Assembly: GCA_037043235.1 (NCBI GenBank) | Contig: JAWRVZ010000156.1 | Coordinates: forward strand, 1,468,923-1,532,922 | Source of the DNA: Rhodeus uyekii | Lineage: Eukaryota > Chordata > Actinopteri > Cypriniformes > Acheilognathidae | Length of the DNA stretch: 64,000 nt | Reading direction: 5' to 3' | Part shown: positions 57,001 through 64,000 of the stretch, in pieces | Numbering within the stretch: position 1 is the stretch's first letter | How the letters are laid out: each line of letters opens with the position of its first letter | Program-made: the position numbers and the translations under genes | Notes under the pieces: model-generated | The model's database searches: none | What the model was told of the DNA's origin: nothing | What the model saw: only the letters and a program-made list of their open reading frames with translations

Positions 57001-60000
57001 GTGATTGCTGCTTGCAGCTATATTTATTGATATTTTCGTTACAAAATAAACTATATATCTGTATTTGTAAAACCCTGTACATTAGAAACACGCTACACAT
57101 GCCCATTCATACAACTAATACTTAAGAAAGGGAAACAGAGCTAGGACTCATTCAATGCATACACTAGTGGAAATTTATTAATTATGATTCGCTCTTAAGA
57201 AATGAAGACGGAGTCTTTAATCTTTGAGTTAAATCTTGTAAAAATAGCTCAATTACAGCACGACTAATAAATAAATACATTTTTGTAAAAATGTAAACTA
57301 GTGAGACTGGCAAGATTTTGCTAACTTTATAAAGCTTATTTAAAAGTAAGGTTTCTTTTAGTAACACACTAACCATCTTAATGCACCATTTGTGAATATA
57401 CCCGTATCTTCTCCAAAGTAAGAAAGTATTCTTAATCTGCCATTAAGTCGTATTCAGTAAAGACAAAACTAGATGTGTCAATTCACCTGAAATCTTTATT
57501 TTTTATTTTTATAGTAGCACTTATAGTATGGACTAACTATATATTAGCATAGTATTCAATATAATTTTAACTTCATTAAAAATTTTCTCTTTACTGTCTT
57601 ATCTCTATGATATTTATGAACATGAAAACAAATGTTATTCATTACTGTGCATTAATACATTTGTGCCGTTAAATTCTACAATATTATACATACATGGAAT
57701 ATTTCAGACCGTTGTGCCTCAAGCTTTTATCTCGAAAATGACAAGTGTTGGTATTGTACAAAGTAATGAAGTGAACCTTTATGAATGAAACAAGATAGCC
57801 CATCCTCCTCTGGCACATCCCATACATTACACTAACATACTTAAGCAAATATATGAAATATTAGTACATCTAGAGTACAATTATTACATACGATATATAT
57901 ATTTATTCATTTTGCCATTAAATGTAATAAGTCAGATTTTTGTATGCACAAGGATTCTGACGACAGCTGGAGTCTGGATTATATGAAGAAGCAGAAAAAT
58001 GGAGACAGACTGAATCCAGAGAAACTGTGGCAACCTCAAAAGAATATATAACTGGGTTAAAACCCTTTTTAATAAAAAAAAAATAAAAAAAATAAACCCA
58101 CAACTAAATATTACAGAAAGACATGACCCAAGAGATGCTGATATCCAGCTTGTCATCAGTGTCCTAGCAAACTTGATCTTCTCAGACATTCTGACTTCAA
58201 TTGTCCAGTTGATATTAGATTAAGTGCTAATATATTCCTGCAAATGTTCTTATGTGCATACAGTACTGTATTAGTTACTGAAGCGAAATCTTTAAATAAG
58301 TAGCTTTGGATGGTACTTCGAAGAATCATCCAGTCTAATAGTCTCCAAACTGTTTCGTTTCTGAAACATTATAGAAGAGTAACATATTAATTACTAACAG
58401 AATAAGAATATTAAAAAAAAATTAACATTATTTTAAAAAAATCTTCAAACGACTTGAAAAACTGTCTATCTGACTGAAAGTGACAAAGACAATTTCGAAA
58501 AGTTGAATACTAAATGTAGGGCTGACACTAATAATTTTTTTGGTAATCTAGTAATGTTTTTTTTTTTTTTTTTTTCAAATAATCAGATTTTTTTTTTAAA
58601 TAATAAAATCAACCAAAAGAACAATGTTAACAAATTGTTGTTAAATATGAACTATATATTTAATCCAAATTTGGAATATAAATTTACAAATGTATCTCTA
58701 GCACATCTTTTTCTTGATATATATATCAAGTATATATATATATATATATATATATATACTTTTTCTAGATAAATGCTACATATTTTTAAGAAGCCGAGTT
58801 GTCAAATAAATGGCTTAAAACTTATGATGAACTCAATCAAGGATAGCTACAATGGACAATGGACAAATAATGATTTCTTTATCAACAAGCCATTTTTTTA
58901 TTTGTGTGGCCATGCCATCAATTAAACTCAAGAGTGGACTTGTGAAACAGTATTCTGAAAATAGAAACAAGCATGTTAAAAAACGTTTAATAAAAAGAAA
59001 AAAAGGAATGATAATAACACTGGGGAAAATCTAAAAACATTTTTCAACTGCATAAACCGGATGTAAAGTGAAATGCAGTCTATCTTATTCTAGATGGACT
59101 CCTGTCCATACATTTTTTTTATTTAACTGTAATATAAACAGTAATTATGATCCATTAATGACCAACTTAGTACCATAAAATATCACAGAACTAAAATATG
59201 GTGATTTATTTTAATTGATAAATTGTATACTTAAAGTGTTTGGTTTTTGGTTCTGACCCATAGGCTATAAGTAATACCTGAGGGTTATGCACAAGGAAAC
59301 ATTAATCCATCACTCCCCAAACATAAAATACTAAGGTACATGACATCAGAGTAGTATTCAATGCATCATGTCACATTATGCATTCATATTTACCAAAACT
59401 CACAGCAAATATATTCAAACTGCTGTCTATAACGCTTAATACAGTTTATAAATTCAAACAGACTGACAGCGCAAAGTTGAGCCACGTAACCGCGTGCGGG
59501 AAATCACAGGTAGTCGAAACTCTCTCGAGAAATACGCTCTGTAAAACCTCACCGGTGGCAGGAGTGACAATTATAATAAGGCAATACAAAATCACTTATA
59601 CTGAATTATGAATTACAGAGCACAACTCCAAAAAAGAAAGAAAAACAAAGAGATAGAGAGAGAGAGAAGAAAATTGAAATGCACTTCCTTAGCTTTGGGG
59701 GGGTATTGGAAATTAGAAGGTGACCGGTCCATCCAATCATCCTGAACCTTGTTAATAAAATTAATAACACAAATCAATCCACATTGGTCTCCTATTTGTT
59801 AATATCAATTTCTCTGCTGTGGAATGGCTTAGCCTACTCTTTTTTTTTTCCCTCCAGCCTTTGAAAAAATCCTCTCACAAAAACCCAGGAGATGAAGGTG
59901 CATTAACTCCTCCTTAGTTTCTAGTTCTCAGAACATTCTGGGAACCAAACATTAGAACGTTCCCAATGCGTTTGCCAGGAAAGTTTTCTTTAAGAAAATA

Positions 60001-60284
60001 TTTAAGAAAATATGTTCTGGGAACGTTCGCGATTGGTTCGGGGAACATCCCGGAATCGGATGTTGTTATGCCTGTACAAAAATAATCATTATACAAACTA
60101 CATCTTCTAAATTACTTCTTGCTCAAAAACATTAAAATGAATAGAAAGTTATTACAAGTAACATTTATTGAAAATCTCTATAATCTCAATCTCTTTGTAA
60201 AAACATACATACACAAAGTAGATAAGCCATGAACATATTTAAACACATATTACACAATTGTATTTAGAAAATTTAATCATGAAC

Positions 60285-60655
60285 AAAGTCAAAGTGGATT
60301 TTATTGTCATTTCAGCCATATACAAGTAGTGAAACGAAACGTTCCTCCAGGACCAAGGCACTATAGAACAAAAACCTCTCTACATAAGAGCACAAAGACA
60401 GCACAGACCATAACGCAGACATAATACACAGTAGGTACAGAAAAAAAACTACATACATACATAAAGTGCACAGTTTAATTTTGTCACAGTTTGATGGTAA
60501 CAGTCAAAAAGTAGTGCAGTTTGTATGAGTTATGATTTTAGCAGCCTGATACCATTGGGAAAAAATCTGGTTGTGAGAGACCAAATTCTTCAATACCGTT
60601 TTCCGGACGGCAGGAGGGTGGCTTTGCGGATATAACGTGATGTATGTAGATGTAC
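60285..60655 (-). pseudogene. LINE 3' end, copy D
   Basis: Mirror of 16268-16700, with 'gtggattttattgtcatttc' as the 3' terminus on the plus strand and a degraded PSGKRY-type coding end. Confidence 0.65.
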
Positions 60656-61038
60656 ACACAGAAAAAATAATTTCCCCATTATCTGCAAATCAAAAACAAA
60701 GAAACATACATGAGTCAGACAGATATAATATAAACAATGGACTGTTAATTACTGTGGATGATTGTGTAGATCTAATAGTTCTGTCCATTGAAGTTTGGCT
60801 GATATCTTGTGAAGTGATGTTATACACACTGATGTTATGATATTCCCTGCAAAAATACATTAAGTCAGGTAGTGCTGATACTTAAGGCTAAAACTGTAGT
60901 GTTACAGAGATACATTAAATTTCACAGTTTACTGAGTTTTAAAAAGAGCTGACATGCAATAGTTTTCCACCTACTCTAACATCTCATCTCGTATAACATG
61001 CTATTGATAATCTAAAACAGAGGGACATTATTGCTTAC

Positions 61039-61131
61039 CATTTTAAATTTCTATGTGGGGCACATTTCAGAAGCATTGCAATAAGCTCTTCCACATATCT
61101 TGCCTTCAGTGTTCTGAAATTATTTTCTGTT
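61039..61131 (-). other. Exon-like piece 1, copy D, 5' part cut off
   Basis: The donor side gtaagc is intact. The acceptor side is fused to GGGAACGTTC-repeat sequence, exactly as in A, so A and D share this event. Confidence 0.4.
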
Positions 61132-61995
61132 GTAGTTTGTGTACCTGCAGGGAACGTTCTCTATAAGTTTCAAAATTAAGCCAAAAAAAAATAATAATAA
61201 CCAAATGGTAACGTTCTGGGAACCCTCTCTATAAGTTTTAAAATTAGCCAAAAAAATAACCAAACGGGAACCAAATGGGAACATTAAGGGAACGTTTGTG
61301 TTTGCTGGGTCGGGATTGCAAAAAAGCGTCCAGATAACCGTTTAGCGAGATAACCTATCCCCAATATATCTATGTAAATAGATGAAGCGATCGGCATGCT
61401 ATAAAAATGTACATGTTTGCTAACAACAAAAGGCATATGTGCACCAACTAACAGCAGAGATTTACCACTATACAATAAAAAACACCTTCGATTCTCAATA
61501 CAAACCTTTATTTATATTCTCCAAACACAATTTCGCTCACAGCGTAAACGGTCATAACATATTCGTGAGGTCATCAAGCTGTACTAGATTGCACACTTTC
61601 TTGCATTCTGCCTAACAAATTCGTCTTTTAATAACCACAGCTCTTCAATCCGTAGCGGCGCTGAGCAGACCGCTTGTCAGAAACAAGTATGCCCGCGTAT
61701 TATCACCAATAAAAGGCTTTAACCAGCCTTGGAATTCAGGGCTTGATTCCCACTCATTCCAGTATTTTTTGGGTGTACAGTTTTGACTGAAACATGATAA
61801 ATAAGCCAGCTAGTTAGCTTTTGTCACAGACAGGCGCACACACACACAGTGGACGAGAGTACGTGACTGAGGCTGTGTGAGTCAAACAAATGCAGCGATT
61901 TATATTTGTGCAGTGATTTAATTATTTTTTAGACAAAGAACATTTGACATCCCGTACTGCCATTGTGTAATCAGCCAGCGTCGGCTTGCCTTTAA

Positions 61996-62423
61996 TATGA
62001 CAAAAATAATAATAACATAAAAATTCTATGAATTTTAACCAATGAAAGTCAGACATTGTTTTCCAACCATGCTTCTACGGAATTATTTGTAAAAAATTAA
62101 CTCATTGAACAGGCCTATAGACAAAATTGATGGTACCCCTAACTTAATATTTTGTTGTAGAACCTTTATCAATCACTGCAATCAAACGATTCCTGTAACT
62201 GTCAATGAGACTTCTGCACCTCTCAAAAGGTATTTTGGCCCACTCCTCATAAGCAAACTGCTCCAGTTGTTTCGGGTTTGAAGGGTGTCTTTTCCAGACG
62301 GCATGTTTCAGCTCCTTCCAAAGATGCTAAATGGGATTGAGGTCAGGGCTCATAGAAGGCCACCTTAAAATGTTTTCCTCTTTGCCATTCCTGGGTGTTT
62401 TTAGCTTTGTGTTTTTAGCATCG
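61996..62423 (-). mobile_element. Tc1-like element, family II, 3' part, inverted
   Basis: It holds the right terminal repeat and the C-terminal transposase region on the minus strand, ending inside the coding region next to retroviral sequence. A stop-like change ('gatgctaaatggg') interrupts the HLW block. It is the mirror of 63400-63836. Confidence 0.85.
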
Positions 62424-62632
62424 TCGAAACAAATGTCACAGTTTTGGGGGCTGGAGGTCCGGATCTCTCCAGACAGGTAAGAAGAAACAATTAGAAACAA
62501 TTAGCAGGTCATTGATGGGCGAAAACCCAAGAGAATTCATGATTAGAAATTTTTCGCTGAACCTTATCTATCCAATTTAGCTGGGTGGTCCGAAGGAAAA
62601 ATAAAAAATTTATAATACCGTTTAATTTTTAA
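62424..62632 (+). other. Endogenous retrovirus leader fragment
   Basis: It starts with the last bases of the LTR ('gaaacaaatgtcaca'), then TGGGGGCTGGAGGTCCGGA (62445-62463), the primer-binding-like site. CAGGTAAG (62474-62481) follows, a perfect splice-donor match. The rest matches the reverse complement of 24040-24200; about 450 bp in between are missing. It lies between two inverted Tc1 pieces. Confidence 0.75.
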
Positions 62633-63836
62633 TGTCAAACTTCAGTCAGACATTGCTCTTCAACCATGCTTCAACAATTATTTATAAAAATAAACTCATA
62701 GAACAGGCCTAGACAAAAATGATGTTACCAGAAAAGACTGTAAACAATGTGACTAAAGAGACATGTTAATTCAAGGTGCGTCTACTAATTAGCATCACAG
62801 GTGTGTACAATATTGTAATCAATCAGTGGGCCTATTTATAGGGCTTCAGGAAGTCACTGTGTTGTCTGGTGTTGTGGTGTGTACCACATGCAACATAGAC
62901 CAGGAAAAAATGAAGAAAATTGTTGTTGCAGGAGATTAAATGCATGTAATAGACAAGCTTGATAAAGGGATATCAAACTATCTCCAAGCAGATTGAAGTT
63001 CTTGTGACTACAGTTGCACATATTCAGAAATTTAAGATCCATGGGACTGTAGTCCACCTCCCTGGACGTGGCCGCAGGAGTAAAATTTGCGACAAATCCA
63101 AATCCAAATGGTAACAAAAGAGCCCAGAAAGACTTCTAAAGAGATCCAAGGTGAACTCCATGCTCAAGGAACATCAGTGTCAGATCGCATCATCTGTTGT
63201 TGTTTGAGCCATAGTGGACTACATGGGAGACAAGCCACAAAGCTTCTGGGATAATGTCCAACGGACAGATGAGACAAGAAATTGAACTTGGACACGGGGA
63301 GTCTTGAATCTGTGCAGGGTACAATGAAATCTGAAGACTATCAAAGGATTCTAGAGATAAAGGTGCTCGCCAGTGTCAGAAAGCTTGGTCTCAGTCGCAG
63401 GTCATCAGGACAATGACGAAAAACACAAAGCTAAAAACACCCAGGAATGGCAAAGAGGAAAACATTTTAAAGTGGTCTTCTATGAGCCCTGACCTCAATC
63501 CCATTTAGCATCTTTGGAAGGAGCTGAAACATGCCGTCTGGAAAAGACACCCTTCAAACCCGAAACAACTGGAGCAGTTTGCTTATGAGGAGTGGGCCAA
63601 AATACCTTGTTGAGAGGTGCAGAAGTCTCATTGACAGTTACAGGAATCATTTGATTGCAGTGATAGATAAAGGTTCTACAACAAAATATTAAGTTAGGGG
63701 TACCATCAATTTTGTCTATGCCTGTTCAATGAGTTAATTTTTTACAAATAATTCCGTAGAAGCATGGTTGGAAAACAATGTCTGACTTTCATTGGTTAAA
63801 ATTCATAGAATTTTTATGTTATTATTATTTTTGTCA
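62633..63836 (+). mobile_element. Tc1-like element, family II, nearly complete
   Basis: It lacks about the first 35 bp of the left end, where the retroviral fragment joins it. The helix-turn-helix region, the KTSKEIQGELHAQGTSVSDR segment and the final VERCRS-type region are recognisable across several frames. The HLW block reads 'cccatttagcatc', a stop, so it is inactive. Confidence 0.85.
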
Positions 63837-64000
63837 TATTAAAGGCAAGCCGACGCTGGCTGATTACACAATGGCAGTACGGGATGTCAAATGTTCTTTG
63901 TCTAAAAAATAATTAAATCACTGCACAAATATAAATCGCTGCATTTGTTTGACTCACACAAAGTCACACAGTCACGTACTCTCGTCCACTGTGTGTGTGT
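63837..64000 (-). repeat. Start of a fifth unit copy, cut by the window edge
   Basis: It is the reverse complement of 61835-61995, in the same direction as B and C. The sequence continues past the window in the order seen at 27890-28060. Confidence 0.88.

Larger units (their letters stand above)
59925..61310 (-). repeat. GGGAACGTTC-bounded segment, copy D
   Basis: Both repeat zones are present (59925-60035 and 61145-61310). The exon-like piece 1 is cut at its acceptor side, as in A, while piece 2 (about 60755-60847) keeps the gcag acceptor. Confidence 0.5.
47105..61995 (+). repeat. Inverted-unit copy D, right arm of the large palindrome
   Basis: It is the reverse complement of copy C. From about 50683 it matches copy A in the same direction. 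It has private features: an enlarged tandem block at 48045-49040 and a loss of about 830 bp at 59755. The right end passes into the inverted Tc1 at 61996. Confidence 0.92.

Noticed and set aside
27890..61995. Assembly artefact from a fold-back long read
   Set aside because: The arms carry different insertions and deletions with proper target duplications and empty sites, which a folded read would not produce. Not fully excluded without reads.
1..64000. Giant virus-like transposon such as Maverick/Polinton or a herpesvirus-fused piggyBac element
   Set aside because: No polymerase B, integrase, packaging ATPase, capsid or herpesvirus-like frames are visible in any unit copy.

Overview
The window looks like an AT-rich, repeat-dominated stretch of a ray-finned fish genome, most likely a cypriniform. 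The reasons are tRNA-derived SINEs and an L2-type LINE ending in the fish tail 'ataaaagcgtctgctaaatg', an insertion ending in repeats of TTGAC, several Tc1-like and hAT-like DNA transposons, and long (AT)n tracts. I found no intact host gene. Nearly every longer open frame is a broken transposase or reverse transcriptase, a frame inside a satellite, or a frame I cannot assign.

One roughly 12-17 kb block appears four times in alternating orientation. Copy A (+) runs 1-12048. Copy B (-) runs 12931-23092. Copy C (-) runs about 27890-43190. Copy D (+) runs about 47105-61995. A fifth copy (-) begins at 63837 and leaves the window. A and B form one palindrome, with a Tc1 fragment at its centre. C and D form a larger one, with arms of about 15 kb around a satellite array (about 43190-47530). 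D and the fifth copy form a third, whose centre (61996-63836) holds two inverted Tc1 pieces with a retroviral leader fragment between them. The B-C interval (23092-27890) holds a broken endogenous retrovirus end, an older diverged copy of part of the block, a MITE and the fullest copy of the second Tc1 family.

Read in copy A order, the block contains: a small foldback repeat, a Tc1-like element (family I), an L2-like LINE fragment, an old inverted-repeat element enclosing an 83-codon frame, an hAT-like end and a degenerate tandem repeat, an L1-type endonuclease fragment, and a segment bounded by GGGAACGTTC-rich repeats. That last segment contains exon-like pieces with splice signals and a second LINE 3' end. 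C and D extend further, into two SINEs and a tandem block next to the satellite.

The copies differ by clean, datable events. B alone carries an hAT element with an 8-bp target duplication, a CR1-type fragment and a TTGAC-tailed insertion. C alone carries a solo LTR. A alone carries a short templated Tc1 filler. C and D share loss of the left end of the family I Tc1. The features do not act as a pathway. The biological interest is the architecture: serial palindromes whose centres hold Tc1 sequence or a higher-order satellite.
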